Source of the DNA: Candidatus Manganitrophus noduliformans
Lineage (GTDB): Bacteria; Nitrospirota; Nitrospiria; SBBL01; Manganitrophaceae
Length of the DNA stretch: 64,000 bases
Reading direction: 5' to 3'
NCBI RefSeq assembly: GCF_012184425.1
Contig: NZ_VTOW01000002.1
Location: 868,001 to 932,000, forward strand
Below the pieces are notes generated by a model. The model was not told the origin of the DNA, did no database searches, and worked only from the letters and a program-made list of their open reading frames with translations. Position numbers and translations under genes: made by a program. Positions 18,466-28,248 of the stretch are shown here, one piece after another (position 1 is the first letter of the stretch; the number at the start of each line of letters is the position of its first letter).

Positions 18466-19671
18466 TCAGATATGCAGCCCCTCCGGAACCATCGCTCCTC
18501 TCTCGAAGCGATCCCCCGCGAGAGGGGCGAGATCGAGCGTCCGATACCGTCCTTCGACGATCAACTCCGCCAGCGCCTGGCCGGCGGCGTACGACTGCAT
18601 CACCCCCCGGCCTGAAAAAGAGTGGGCCTCGAAAACCCCCGCCGGGCCGGCCGCGCCGATGATGGCGCTTTTGTCGGGGGAGACCTCATAGAGCCCGGCC
18701 CACCCGCTCACATACTTCAACTTTTCAAACCGGCTCCCCCGCTCCCAGAGCCGGGGCCAGATCTCCCGCAAAAAGAAGTCGTACCCCTCGTCCTCGAAAC
18801 GATACCCTTTCGGCTCGGTCGGAACCGAATATCCCGCCAAAAGGTTATTCGCCTCGGCATGGAAGTAAAGACCGGTCGTATCGACGATCATTCCGAAGGG
18901 GGTCAGATCGACCTCCCGGCTGTGGGCGACGGAGACCTGGCGCCGGACCGGAGCGGAAGGGATCTCTTTTCCATAAAGCCGGGCGAGCCGGGGCGCCCAC
19001 GGCCCGGCCGCGTTCACCACGATGCGCGCCGAGATCGTTTGGGCCGCGCTCCCCTCCGGGAGGGTCCCCTCTGTGAGGAAGGGCGTCACCTCTTCTTGAG
19101 ATCGGATCTCGCGCAGGAGGACGCTGTCGATCCGCCCCTGCGCCATGGCAATCCGCTCCACGGCATGGCGGTCGATCCAGGCGACCCCCCGCTCCGACGC
19201 GATCCGGCGATAATGCAGTTTTAAGAGATTCGGGTTGATCAGGCCGTCGCGGGGGGAAAAGGTCGCCGCCGCCACCCCTTCCAGCCGATCGAGGAAAGGG
19301 TATCGGGCTTGAACTTCGGACGGGGTCCACTCCTCCACCGGAACCCCCAACCGCCGCTGCGCCGCCAGCCGCTCGGCGGCCCACCGCCACTGCGCCGCAT
19401 TGTAGAGCCAGAGGTAACCTTTCTGTTGAAACCCGACCTCGGCCGCCACCGTCTCGTAATAGGCGATCGATCGCCTCCCCAATTCAATATTGATCGGCTG
19501 CTCCCAGGTGGCGCGGACCCCGCCGGCATTCCGCTCGGTCGAGCCCCACGTCCCGGAGAGGTCGATATCGACCACGCCGATCCGGCCGCCCCCCCGCTCC
19601 GAGAGGGCCATTGCAACGCTGCTCCCGATAATCCCGCCGCCGATGATGAGGATATCGAACGATCGCTCCAA
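18466..19671 (-). CDS. FAD-dependent oxidoreductase of the DAO/sarcosine oxidase family
   Basis: 401 residues. It opens with the Rossmann FAD motif [18 protein letters not shown] and an acidic VVDID end of strand 2. The middle and C-terminus carry the DAO features: RYPFLD region, VNAAGPWAP, and the late FAD contact GHSFSGRG-like [16 protein letters not shown]. Members oxidise amines or amino acids such as sarcosine, glycine or D-amino acids; the substrate is not readable here. No signal peptide, so cytoplasmic. Stands alone between a convergent gene and a long non-coding stretch. Confidence 0.85.
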   Translation of the reverse strand: MERSFDILIIGGGIIGSSVAMALSERGGGRIGVVDIDLSGTWGSTERNAGGVRATWEQPINIELGRRSIAYYETVAAEVGFQQKGYLWLYNAAQWRWAAERLAAQRRLGVPVEEWTPSEVQARYPFLDRLEGVAAATFSPRDGLINPNLLKLHYRRIASERGVAWIDRHAVERIAMAQGRIDSVLLREIRSQEEVTPFLTEGTLPEGSAAQTISARIVVNAAGPWAPRLARLYGKEIPSAPVRRQVSVAHSREVDLTPFGMIVDTTGLYFHAEANNLLAGYSVPTEPKGYRFEDEGYDFFLREIWPRLWERGSRFEKLKYVSGWAGLYEVSPDKSAIIGAAGPAGVFEAHSFSGRGVMQSYAAGQALAELIVEGRYRTLDLAPLAGDRFERGAMVPEGLHI

Positions 19672-20105
19672 AGCGCTCTCCCGATGAATCTGATCTGCTT
19701 CCCGTCTCCGACCATTATATCCAAATTCGGTCGGATCACCAATCGAGGGGGAGAAACCTCAACGGCACCGCACTTGCACCTTACAAGGAAACCGATCGGC
19801 GCGAGAGTGCTCCCGGTCACAAAGAAGAAGGACAACAGCCCCTCTCACCGGGAAGCTTCCCGCAGCGCGTGTTGAATCTTTGAACCGGGTTGTAAACGTT
19901 TCGCACTTTTTTTCATTTTGGCCCACTTGCACTCCTCCGGGAGCGCAGGGAAGCCCAAGGGGAGCCCCCCCACCGGATCCCCCCCAAGTCCGGCTGTTCG
20001 TTCAACGAACCCGGGGGGGTCTCTCCTTGCAAGTCTTAAATAAGAAATAAATCCTCTTCCCTCACGGCTCCCCCCCAGCGCCTCGCCTGTTCTCTCCTTC
20101 ATCCC
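19672..20105. other. Non-coding stretch
   Basis: About 430 bases without a convincing gene. The only structure seen is a C/G-rich inverted repeat at 19976-20023. Confidence 0.4.
19976..20023. repeat. G/C-rich inverted repeat with inner hairpin
   Basis: Outer arms GATCCCCCCC (19976-19985) and GGGGGGGTCTC (20013-20023) can pair over about 9-10 bases with one mismatch; an inner GTTCG/CGAAC hairpin lies within. No T-tract follows directly. It may act as a terminator or be a small dispersed repeat. Confidence 0.35.
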
Positions 20106-20133
20106 TTGACCTTTTAAAACGATCCGCTATAAT
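20106..20133 (+). promoter_or_regulatory. Sigma-70 promoter for the pseudopilin/propeller genes
   Basis: TTGACC (20106-20111), 16-nt spacer, TATAAT (20128-20133): a perfect -10 and a good -35, about 70 nt before the pseudopilin. Confidence 0.7.
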
Positions 20134-20203
20134 CTCAATCGCATCGGATGGAAACCGATCCGGCGTGGGATCGGGTTGAAAACCCAAGGAGGCAAGGACC
20201 GCT

Positions 20204-20737
20204 CTGATTTCTTTTCTACACCCTGATCGTGAGCCGCGGAAGGGCCGTCAGGCCGGGTTCTCCCTGCTGGAGTTGATGATCACCATCGTCATCATCTTCG
20301 TCCTTGCGATGATGGCGCTTCCCCTTTCAAAAAATATCGCCAAGCGGGCCAAAGAGACGGAGCTGAAACAACGCCTCCAGATCCTCCGGAAAGCGATCGA
20401 CGATTTCAATCGCGACTGGAACCGGGACGGGGACAACCTTCTGGGGGAGCTCTGCAAGCAGAACAAGCTCACCTGCAAAGAGGTGAGCAGCCCCTTCGGA
20501 TACCCCAAGAAATTGGAGCTCCTCCTCGGAGTGGAGCTGACGGGAGAGGTCGAGACGACCACCCGGCGCTATCTACGAAAGCCCCTTCCCGATCCGATGA
20601 CCGAATCGGGCGAGTGGGGATTGCGCTGTTATACCGATCCCCCCGATTCCGAGACCTGGTGCGAAGACGATATCTATGATGTCTATACCACAAGCGAAGA
20701 GACCGCCCTCGATGAAACCAAATACCGCGACTGGTAA
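20204..20737 (+). CDS. Type IV prepilin-like/pseudopilin (GspG-like)
   Basis: The first ATG (20273) lies inside the prepilin signal. The same frame upstream encodes RKGRQAGFSLLELMITIVII, a textbook prepilin peptidase site (G|FSLLE with Glu at +5), so translation must begin earlier. The frame is open back to 20180 but contains no ATG, GTG or TTG before the signal; CTG 20204, 11 nt after AAGGAGG (20186-20192), is the best candidate, with ATT 20207 next. The mature part keeps the pseudopilin pattern RRYLRKPLPDPMTESGEWGLR and four Cys. It is homologous to the protein at 23642-24232. Role: minor pilin or type II secretion pseudopilin in the inner membrane. Confidence 0.75.
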   Translation: MISFLHPDREPRKGRQAGFSLLELMITIVIIFVLAMMALPLSKNIAKRAKETELKQRLQILRKAIDDFNRDWNRDGDNLLGELCKQNKLTCKEVSSPFGYPKKLELLLGVELTGEVETTTRRYLRKPLPDPMTESGEWGLRCYTDPPDSETWCEDDIYDVYTTSEETALDETKYRDW

Positions 20738-20761
20738 CGGGCGGGAGCGCCGACGGGCCGC

Positions 20762-23635
20762 GTGAAGAGGCGCACCCTTTTTCTCAGGCGGTTCTTCCTC
20801 TTTGTCCTCCTCTCCGGGTGTATTCCTCTTCCGCTCACCCCACCCAAATTCGATCCCTCGCTGACATGGAAGACACTCGAGACCCCCCATTTCTCGATTC
20901 ACTTTCATCAGGGGGAAGAGCGGACCGCCGAAGAGGCGGCGCGCCATGCGGAGGAGGCCCACACCCGTTTGACGCAGCGGCTGCATTGGACCCCTTCCGG
21001 AAAAACACAGCTGGTGTTGGTCGACCACGCCGACCGGGTCCAGGGAGAGGCGACCCCTTTTCCCTATAATACGATCTACATCAACCCTTATCCCCCCGCC
21101 GCCGGAATCCTCACCCCGATCCGGTATCAGAATTGGCTCCGGGCGATCATCTTCCACGAATACACCCACATCGTCCAGCTCGATCAGGCGCACCGGCTTC
21201 CCAAGGTGTTCCGATCTATCTTCGGCCGCGTCGTCCTCCCGAATGTCTGGCAGCCCCTCTGGCTGCTTGAAGGATTGGCGACATACGAGGAGAGCGAGGC
21301 CGGAACGACCGACCGGTCCGACGGGACCTTCTCAGAGATGCTCCTTCGAACCGCCGTTCTGGAAGATCGATTCAAGTCGATCGACCAGGCGCATCTTCCC
21401 GACAGCTGGCCCGCCGGAATGACCCCTTATTACTACGGGGCCGCCTTTCATCGGTTCCTGCGCGAGCGCTACGGAGAGGAGAAGATCGCCGAGTGGAGCA
21501 ACCGGTACAGCGGCCGCCTCATTCCCTTTTTCATCGAAAGCAACGCGGAGGACGTCTTCGGCAGACGCCTCGGCGCGCTCTGGCGGGAGTGGAAAGATTC
21601 ACTTCAGGAAAAATATCGCCGGGAGGCCGCGCGTTTGAAGGAAGAAGGGATCACGACCCCTCGCCCCCTGAGCCGTTCCGACTTTTGGAAGCTCGCCCCC
21701 GTCCCTTCCCCCGACGGGAGACGGATCGCCTACACCGAGATCAACCGGCGGGAATATCCAAAGATCAAATTCCTCTCCTCCGAAGGAGAATCGAAGTGGA
21801 ATACATCGGAAGAGAATTCGATCCGGCGAAACTCCGATGCCGGGCTCTCCTGGTCCCCCGACGGAAAATCGATCGTCTTCTCCCAAATGGAGGTCTTCGG
21901 AAATTTCTCCACCTACAGCGATCTCTACCGGTTTGATCTGGACGATCGGAAGCTCCGGCGGCTGACGAAGGGGCTGCGGGCGAAAGACCCCGATTTCTCC
22001 CCGGACGGACAACGGGTCCTCTTCGTCCGGCAGGAGATCGACCGGAGCGATCTCTGGATCTGGGAAGAGGGAGAGAGCCGTCTCCTCCTCTCCGGCGAGC
22101 GGGATCAATTCTTCGCTACCCCGCGCTGGTCGCCCGACGGTAAGCGGATTGTCCTCTCCATCTGGAGCGGGGGAAATCAGGACATCGCGCTTTATTATCT
22201 CGAATTGAACCGCCTCGAGCGGGTGATGGAGGATGCGGCGCTCGACCTCACCCCCGTCTGGTCTCCCGACGGAGAAGTCCTTCTCTTTGTTTCCGATCGG
22301 GAAGGGATCTTCGATCTTTTTGCCTACACTCTTTCCGGCCGGCAGTTTTATCGGGTCACCCGTCTCTTGGGAGGGGCCTTCACCCCCTTCGTCTCCCCCG
22401 ATTCGAAGTCGATCTTCTTCTCCTCATACCGCGCAGACGGATTCGAGATCGCGGCGATCCCGTATGACCGATCTTCCTGGAAACCGATCTCCGTCGCGGC
22501 CGCGGCGCCGGCGGAAGCGGCTTCCCCTGTGGATGCGCCGCCGATCGAGGAGGCCGGCCGGGTCCATTCCTACTTTGAGCCGGCGACCCTCCTCCCCCGG
22601 TTCTGGGTCCCCCTCTTCGGGGTCGATGAAGAAGGGCTGACCGTCGGCGCGCTGACCGGCGGGGTCGATCCGCTCGGGAAGGACCGCTACCTTCTCAATC
22701 TCTTTTACGGTTCGGAGAGCGACCGGTTCTCCTATCAGATCGATTACTGGAACGATCATTTTACCCCGACCCTTCATTTCCAGTGGCTCGACCGGGCAGA
22801 CCCCCATGGGGATCTGCTGATCGAGCCGGACGGGGATGAGAAAACCTACTGGGAGCGGAACCGGCGGTTTCGCATCGAAGCGATCTTTCCTTTCCTCACC
22901 TTCGAGCGGCAGTCGTTTATCTCGGTCGGTTATCAGCGGGAGGCGCTCGCGTCGCTGACCGATCTCGGCGCGTCGCTGGTGATTCCGGAAGAGGGGGTCT
23001 TAAGCGGGCTTCGTCTCTCTTGGGTCTACAACAGCGCCCATGAATACGGCTTCTCCATCAGCCCGGAAGAGGGGCGGCGCCTCTTTCTCACCCAAGAAAT
23101 TTTCCGCCGGAAGTTCGGGGGAGATGTCAACCGGCGGCGGACGATCGGCGGATGGCGTGAGTATTACAATCTCCCCTGGCCCAACCAGCTCTTCGCCGCC
23201 CAGCTCTCCGGGGGGCTTGCGCACGGCGATCTCCTCGTTCAGCGGAGTTTTCAGCTCGGCGGGCTGACCGCCCCCTTTGCCGATTTTCAGGAGGAGCCCT
23301 TCCTCCTCCGCGGCTATCCGGCACGTGAATTCCGCGGCGAGCGAGCCCTTTCCTTCTCGGTCGAATACCGCTTTCCGCTCAGAAACGTCGAGCGGGGATG
23401 GGGGACGTTTCCCTTCTTCGTTCGCCGCCTGCATGGAACCGTTTTCGGAGATCTGGGAGATGCCTGGGATGAGGGAGAGGGGGGACCCTCCTTTAAAAGC
23501 GGGGTCGGCGGCAGTCTTGGAACCGATTTTTATCTCGGCTATTACATTCCCGTTCGTCTTCAGGGGGGGGTTGCGAGAGGGCTCAGCGAGGAAGGAATCA
23601 CACTGGTCTTTATCACCCTCGGGAATGCATTTTGA
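20762..23635 (+). CDS. Lipoprotein with gluzincin motif, TolB/PD40 propeller and C-terminal beta-barrel-like domain
   Basis: 957 residues, GTG start. Lipobox LLSG|C near residue 20. N-terminal domain has HEYTH (about 139) followed by LLEGLATYEES, the HExxH...E arrangement of gluzincin metallopeptidases. Then PD40/TolB-like repeats (LSWSPDGKSIVF, PDFSPDGQRVLF, PRWSPDGKRIVL, PVWSPDGEVLLF). The last 300 residues alternate as outer-membrane beta strands and end with GDLGDAWDEG... and a terminal Phe, as in BamA-like surface antigens. Inferred location: outer membrane or periplasm. It follows the pseudopilin by 24 nt. Substrate unknown. Confidence 0.75.
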   Translation: MKRRTLFLRRFFLFVLLSGCIPLPLTPPKFDPSLTWKTLETPHFSIHFHQGEERTAEEAARHAEEAHTRLTQRLHWTPSGKTQLVLVDHADRVQGEATPFPYNTIYINPYPPAAGILTPIRYQNWLRAIIFHEYTHIVQLDQAHRLPKVFRSIFGRVVLPNVWQPLWLLEGLATYEESEAGTTDRSDGTFSEMLLRTAVLEDRFKSIDQAHLPDSWPAGMTPYYYGAAFHRFLRERYGEEKIAEWSNRYSGRLIPFFIESNAEDVFGRRLGALWREWKDSLQEKYRREAARLKEEGITTPRPLSRSDFWKLAPVPSPDGRRIAYTEINRREYPKIKFLSSEGESKWNTSEENSIRRNSDAGLSWSPDGKSIVFSQMEVFGNFSTYSDLYRFDLDDRKLRRLTKGLRAKDPDFSPDGQRVLFVRQEIDRSDLWIWEEGESRLLLSGERDQFFATPRWSPDGKRIVLSIWSGGNQDIALYYLELNRLERVMEDAALDLTPVWSPDGEVLLFVSDREGIFDLFAYTLSGRQFYRVTRLLGGAFTPFVSPDSKSIFFSSYRADGFEIAAIPYDRSSWKPISVAAAAPAEAASPVDAPPIEEAGRVHSYFEPATLLPRFWVPLFGVDEEGLTVGALTGGVDPLGKDRYLLNLFYGSESDRFSYQIDYWNDHFTPTLHFQWLDRADPHGDLLIEPDGDEKTYWERNRRFRIEAIFPFLTFERQSFISVGYQREALASLTDLGASLVIPEEGVLSGLRLSWVYNSAHEYGFSISPEEGRRLFLTQEIFRRKFGGDVNRRRTIGGWREYYNLPWPNQLFAAQLSGGLAHGDLLVQRSFQLGGLTAPFADFQEEPFLLRGYPAREFRGERALSFSVEYRFPLRNVERGWGTFPFFVRRLHGTVFGDLGDAWDEGEGGPSFKSGVGGSLGTDFYLGYYIPVRLQGGVARGLSEEGITLVFITLGNAF

Positions 23636-23641
23636 TGCGAA

Positions 23642-24232
23642 TCAAAACGGCGGCGGCGAATCGGTCGGATTGAGTCTGGAGGACGAAGGGGGGGAGGACG
23701 GGGTTGCAGGAGGGACCGGCGCTTTCGACGGCGGCAGGTTGTGAATCGCCTGCTGCGGATTGTACTCGAAGAGCCATTCCGAATATTTCTTCTTTCCCTC
23801 GAAGCTCTTCAACTCTTCCGGAAAATTTCCGATCTTGAGGGGGGTCTCTTCGCTGGCGCTGCGAACCCCCTTCACCCGGCCGCTTCCGTCCCGGAGGAGA
23901 ACCCACTCCCCCCCGGTGACCGGGTCGGGATAAATCTTCCTCAAATAACGCCGGATTCCCGGAGAGCCGGGATCTTTGATCAAATCCTCGAGCGTCCGGG
24001 GATACTGTGAAAAACCGGCCCGGCTGGTTCGATAATAGAGCTCGATCCCCCGCCGGATCGCCTGGCCCCGGAACAACAGCTCCGTCTCCTTCTCCCGCTT
24101 GGCGACGGTGGTCAACTGCCGGGCGGCGGTGCCGATCATCGTTCCGATCAGCACGATCGAAAACATCACCGTCAAAAAGGTGAAACCGCGCTGATTGGGT
24201 CGAAGCGAACCGGAGCGACTGGCCGCGATCAC
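23642..24232 (-). CDS. Type IV prepilin-like/pseudopilin
   Basis: 196 residues. The prepilin signal is RPNQRG|FTFLTVMFSIVLIG: cleavage after Gly and a hydrophobic helix, but Thr stands where the usual Glu at +5 would be. The body has the pseudopilin helix and RRYLRKIYPDPVTGGEWVLLRD, matching the other pseudopilin in this region. The tail is a Pro/Ser-rich spacer (PPSKAPVPPATPSSPPSSS). It overlaps the upstream propeller gene by 4 nt (ATGA) and converges with the plus-strand gene 7 nt away. Confidence 0.83.
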   Translation of the reverse strand: MIAASRSGSLRPNQRGFTFLTVMFSIVLIGTMIGTAARQLTTVAKREKETELLFRGQAIRRGIELYYRTSRAGFSQYPRTLEDLIKDPGSPGIRRYLRKIYPDPVTGGEWVLLRDGSGRVKGVRSASEETPLKIGNFPEELKSFEGKKKYSEWLFEYNPQQAIHNLPPSKAPVPPATPSSPPSSSRLNPTDSPPPF

Positions 24233-26841
24233 CGGGTCCTCCTGTAGACTCCGGTCGCCACCGTGCCGGCATAGACGATGCTGTTCTGCTGCGGATCGGC
24301 CAGAATCGCATAAACGGGGGAAGCCATCCCGTCATCGAGAGGAATCCAGTGGACCCCCTCGTTGAGGCTCTTGAAGACGCCGGCGTCGGTGCCGACATAC
24401 ATCCCCGATCCGAACGGAGACAGGGCCGGGTCGAAGGTGATGACATGAACACGAATCCCGTTCAAATCGGAAACTCCATTCCAGCTCGCGCCGCCGTCGC
24501 TGCTCTTGAAGAGCCCGGCCGTCGTTCCGGCGAAGAGCACCGACGGAAATTCCGGATGAACGGCGAGGGCAAAAACGCTCCGGGCGGAGAGGTCGTCCCC
24601 TTCGCCGGGGTTCTCCTCCGTGACACGGACCCATACGTCGGCGCCGTCATCGACCGCCTTAAAAATGCCGTTCTGAAACATCCCGGCCAAAAGGGTCGGC
24701 GGACTTCCCGGAAGAATCGCCAGCGTGTGGACGCCGCCGGTCGGCAATGTCGCGCTTACATCGGTATTCATCGGCGACCAGGTGAGATGCCCGTCCGATC
24801 CGACCGTCCCCCGGAACACCCCGCCGCCGGAGGTTCCGGCGTAGAGCCGCGTCGGATCGCCCGGATCGACGATCAAGCTGCTGACGAACTTCGTAATCTG
24901 CTGGGCGGGCAGGCCGGCCGGGCCGTTCTCTTCCCGCCAGCTGGCGCCGCCGTCGAGACTTTTATAAACGCCGTCGCCGGAGAGCGCGGCATAGAGGATT
25001 CCCGGCTGATCGGGGTGAGCGGCCAACGCCTGAACCTCCCGGGAGGCGAGCCGCGTGTTCACGGCGGTCCAAGCCCTTCCCTGATTCACACTCTTGAAGA
25101 CCCCTGCGGAGCCGCCGGCGTACAAGACATTTCCGGAAGTGGAAATCATCGATTTGATCGATGCGGCCGGAAGGGGGTTCGAGATGTTTTCCAGACTTCC
25201 GAGGTCGATCGCCGTCCACTGGCCTCCCCCGTCGGTGCTCTTAAACAATGTTCCCACCCCTCCCGCATAAAGAAGACTTTGATTTTGAGGATGAATCAGA
25301 ATAGCCCGGATATCGGTCGTCGTCAATCCCTGGTTGATCGTCGACCAGGCGGCTCCTCCATCGGTGCTTTTGAAGATCCCGCCGGTCGCGCTGGTCGCAT
25401 AGAGGATCCGGAAATCGCCTGGATCGATCATAATCGATGTCACCGATTCCATGGACGGAGCGCCGATGGAAACCCAGCCGCCCGTTCCATCGGCGCTCCC
25501 CTGATAGATCCCCTCCGGCGTCCCGGCGTAGAGAATACCCCTCGGCCCGTCGAGAGTCAAACTCAGAATCCCCAACCCGGTCAGACCGGTGTTATTTAAA
25601 ACCCAGTGATCGCCGCCGTCGACGCTGCGATACACCCCTCCCCGCGTTCCCGCATAAAGGGTCGGCACACTGGTGTGCGGCACGGTCGGGTCGATCAACA
25701 GGGCGGAGAGATCGAGGCCGTCTCCGGTCCCAAGACCGGTATTGCTTGCCTTGCGAAACTCACCGGCCGGCCCGCTGGAAAAGACCCCTCCCCCGCCGGT
25801 TCCGACATAAAGGGCGGTCATCCGCGTGGGGGTGGCCGACACTTCCGGAGAAGGAGCCGTCGGATTCCCGTTTTGCGTTACAACATAGTAATAGGGGGTC
25901 CCGTTGGAGATATTGATCGTATCGGTAAAGGAGGTCCCGGTGATCCCATCTTCGATCAGATTCAACGGATCTGTGACATCAACGCCTGCGACTACATCAC
26001 GATAGACGCGATATGTCCCTGCGCCGGAGACGGTTCCCCACCGAATCGTATTCTGGCCGTCTCCCGCCGTCACCTTGGTTGCGCTGGGGGGAGGATTCTG
26101 GCCGGTCACGTTTTCCGGAACGGCTGAAACCATCGCCGAGGGGGTCGTTTCTTCCCCGCTCACAACGGCGGTCACAACATAATAGTAGGGGATTCCATTC
26201 GTCAGACCGGTATGGACATAACTGAGCGCCACCGGATCGGATCGATCGATCAGCGTCCATGTTCCGTCAAATGAAGGAGGGGTCGTGCAGCCGGGACAGT
26301 CCCGGAAGTAGAGCTTGTAAGCGGCGGCATTGGGAACCGCATTCCAGCTCAATGAATTGCTCGCATTTCCGGCGCTGACGTCGATGCCGCTCGGCGGAGC
26401 ATAGGGATGGAAGGCGACCGCGTAGGCGGTGTTCTGGGCCAGACCCGATCCGATGATCTGCCAGGAAGCGCCGCCGTCCTCGGTCTTGAAGAGCTCTCCC
26501 CCCGCCAAAGCGGCGTAAATCTTCAGCGGATTGATCGGATCGACGATCAGGGAGCGGACCGGCTGTCCCGGAAGGCCCCGGTTGGCGGCGCTCCAGGTGG
26601 CGCCGCCGTCGGTCGTTTTATAGACGCTGACCGTGGAGCTGGCGGCATAAATGACGTTTGAATTGGTCGGATCGGCCGCCAAGGCGTAGAAAATCCCCTT
26701 GGATAAGTCGCTTGTGTCGCTCCAACCGGTCGGTTCCGGCGACTCGCGCGGGCCGGTGTTTCGGGGATCGTTGCTGCAACCTGCCAAGAGCGCGAAAAGA
26801 AAGAGGGAAAAAATACCGCTCTGCCATCCTTTTTTCATCAT
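24229..26841 (-). CDS. Lipoprotein with BNR/Ycf48-like beta-propeller repeats and two FN3-like domains
   Basis: 870 residues. Signal with lipobox LLAG|C near residue 22. More than ten repeats of the type VYKTTDGGATW / LYAGTxGGVF (for example KSTDGGAAWSTI, KSSDGGASWNGV), as in Ycf48/sortilin-like propellers. Two fibronectin type III-like modules interrupt the propeller (about residues 155-245 and 250-340, with SLSWNAVPNAAAYKLYFRD and TIRWGTVSGAGTYRVYRD). It would be an extracytoplasmic binding or scaffold protein. It is translationally coupled to the following pseudopilin. Two adjacent ATGs (26841, 26838) are possible starts. Confidence 0.82.
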   Translation of the reverse strand: MMKKGWQSGIFSLFLFALLAGCSNDPRNTGPRESPEPTGWSDTSDLSKGIFYALAADPTNSNVIYAASSTVSVYKTTDGGATWSAANRGLPGQPVRSLIVDPINPLKIYAALAGGELFKTEDGGASWQIIGSGLAQNTAYAVAFHPYAPPSGIDVSAGNASNSLSWNAVPNAAAYKLYFRDCPGCTTPPSFDGTWTLIDRSDPVALSYVHTGLTNGIPYYYVVTAVVSGEETTPSAMVSAVPENVTGQNPPPSATKVTAGDGQNTIRWGTVSGAGTYRVYRDVVAGVDVTDPLNLIEDGITGTSFTDTINISNGTPYYYVVTQNGNPTAPSPEVSATPTRMTALYVGTGGGGVFSSGPAGEFRKASNTGLGTGDGLDLSALLIDPTVPHTSVPTLYAGTRGGVYRSVDGGDHWVLNNTGLTGLGILSLTLDGPRGILYAGTPEGIYQGSADGTGGWVSIGAPSMESVTSIMIDPGDFRILYATSATGGIFKSTDGGAAWSTINQGLTTTDIRAILIHPQNQSLLYAGGVGTLFKSTDGGGQWTAIDLGSLENISNPLPAASIKSMISTSGNVLYAGGSAGVFKSVNQGRAWTAVNTRLASREVQALAAHPDQPGILYAALSGDGVYKSLDGGASWREENGPAGLPAQQITKFVSSLIVDPGDPTRLYAGTSGGGVFRGTVGSDGHLTWSPMNTDVSATLPTGGVHTLAILPGSPPTLLAGMFQNGIFKAVDDGADVWVRVTEENPGEGDDLSARSVFALAVHPEFPSVLFAGTTAGLFKSSDGGASWNGVSDLNGIRVHVITFDPALSPFGSGMYVGTDAGVFKSLNEGVHWIPLDDGMASPVYAILADPQQNSIVYAGTVATGVYRRTR

Positions 26842-26864
26842 TATCCCTGGAAATACTCATCAAA

Positions 26865-26893
26865 AGGATAGTCGAAGAGTCCAGTACTGTCAA
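26865..26893 (-). promoter_or_regulatory. Sigma-70 promoter for the BNR lipoprotein
   Basis: On the minus strand TTGACA (26893-26888), a 17-nt spacer, and TATCCT (26870-26865), 24 nt before the start. It is back-to-back with the hemL promoter. Confidence 0.6.
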
Positions 26894-26909
26894 CGCGTTC
26901 GGCCTCGAC

Positions 26910-26938
26910 TTGACTTGCCTCCCTCCTTTCCTTAGAAT
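26910..26938 (+). promoter_or_regulatory. Sigma-70 promoter for hemL
   Basis: TTGACT (26910-26915), 17-nt spacer, TAGAAT (26933-26938), 27 nt before the hemL ATG. Confidence 0.6.
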
Positions 26939-26964
26939 GAAGCAACATTTCTGGAGCTTGGCGG

Positions 26965-28248
26965 ATGAAACGAGAAAAATCGGCGGCCCTCTTTCAAGAG
27001 GCGGAGAAGCGGATTCCGGGCGGGGTCAACTCCCCGGTTCGGGCCTTCAAATCGGTCGGCGGAAACCCCCTCTTTATTAAAAAAGCGAAAGGAAGCAAGA
27101 TCGTCGATGCGGACGGAAACCGTTTCATCGACTATGTCCTTTCATGGGGACCGATGATCGTCGGCCACGCCCATCCGAAAGTCGTGGAGGCGATCAAAAA
27201 AGCGGCCGAAAACGGGACCAGCTTCGGCGCCCCGACGGCCTTGGAAATCGATCTCGCCAAATCGGTCCAGGCCAACTTCCCGCTGATGGAGCGGGTCCGC
27301 TTCGTCAACTCCGGCACCGAGGCGACGATGAGCGCCATCCGCCTGGCGCGCGCCTTCACCCGGCGGAACAAGATCATCAAGTTCGAAGGCTGCTACCACG
27401 GCCACGCCGACTCCCTTCTCGTAAAAGCCGGATCGGGCGCGACCACCCTCGGCATTCCCGATTCTCCCGGCGTTCACCCCGACCTCGCGCGCGACACGAT
27501 CACCCTTCCCTTCAATAATTTAAAGTTGCTCCAGAAGACCTTGGAACAGGAAGGAAACCAGATCGCCTGCGTGATCGTGGAGCCGGTCCCGGGGAATATG
27601 GGAACGATTGTTCCGGAAGACGGTTATCTCCCCGGATTACGGGAGCTGACGCGGCCGTTCGGGACCGTGCTGATCTTCGATGAGGTGATGTCCGGCTTTC
27701 GGATCGCCCCCGGCGGTGCGCAGGAGCGTTATGGAATCCGTCCCGATCTGACCTGCTTGGGAAAGATCATCGGCGGGGGACTTCCGGTCGGCGCGTACGG
27801 CGGAAAGCGCGAAATCATGGAGATGGTCGCGCCGGTCGGTCCGGTGTATCAGGCCGGAACCCTTTCCGGCAATCCGATCGCCATGGCCGCGGGGCTGGCC
27901 ACCCTTTCTCTGTTGAAGGATTTGAGCGTGTATGAAAAACTCGAACGCCGCGCCGCCGATCTGGCCGAGGGGCTCGCCGACGCCGCGCGGAAAGCCAAGA
28001 TCTCCGTTCAAATCAACCGGGTCGCCTCCCAGATGACCCTTTTCTTCAACAGCAACAAGGTCGCCGACTACACGACCGCCCTCCAGTCGGACCGGGACCG
28101 CTTCTCGAAGTTCTTCCTCGCCCTTCTGGAACAGGGGGTTTATCTCCCCCCTTCCCAATTCGAGGCCTTCTTCCTCTCGACGGCCCACAGTCCATCCGAT
28201 ATTGAGCAGACCGTCGCGGCGGCCTACCGGGCGTTCAAAAAGCTCTAA
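26965..28248 (+). CDS. hemL: Glutamate-1-semialdehyde 2,1-aminomutase
   Basis: 427 residues, standard length. Landmarks: [17 protein letters not shown]-type N-terminus ([12 protein letters not shown]), [40 protein letters not shown], and the PLP lysine in [17 protein letters not shown] (about residue 267). It converts glutamate-1-semialdehyde to 5-aminolevulinate in the C5 haem pathway, in the cytoplasm. A TAATG overlap joins it to the following membrane protein. Confidence 0.97.
   Translation: MKREKSAALFQEAEKRIPGGVNSPVRAFKSVGGNPLFIKKAKGSKIVDADGNRFIDYVLSWGPMIVGHAHPKVVEAIKKAAENGTSFGAPTALEIDLAKSVQANFPLMERVRFVNSGTEATMSAIRLARAFTRRNKIIKFEGCYHGHADSLLVKAGSGATTLGIPDSPGVHPDLARDTITLPFNNLKLLQKTLEQEGNQIACVIVEPVPGNMGTIVPEDGYLPGLRELTRPFGTVLIFDEVMSGFRIAPGGAQERYGIRPDLTCLGKIIGGGLPVGAYGGKREIMEMVAPVGPVYQAGTLSGNPIAMAAGLATLSLLKDLSVYEKLERRAADLAEGLADAARKAKISVQINRVASQMTLFFNSNKVADYTTALQSDRDRFSKFFLALLEQGVYLPPSQFEAFFLSTAHSPSDIEQTVAAAYRAFKKL

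Noticed and set aside
19845-20102. Short minus-strand ORF in the gap before the pseudopilin
   Set aside because: No ribosome site, and it runs through the inverted repeat; no protein-like pattern.
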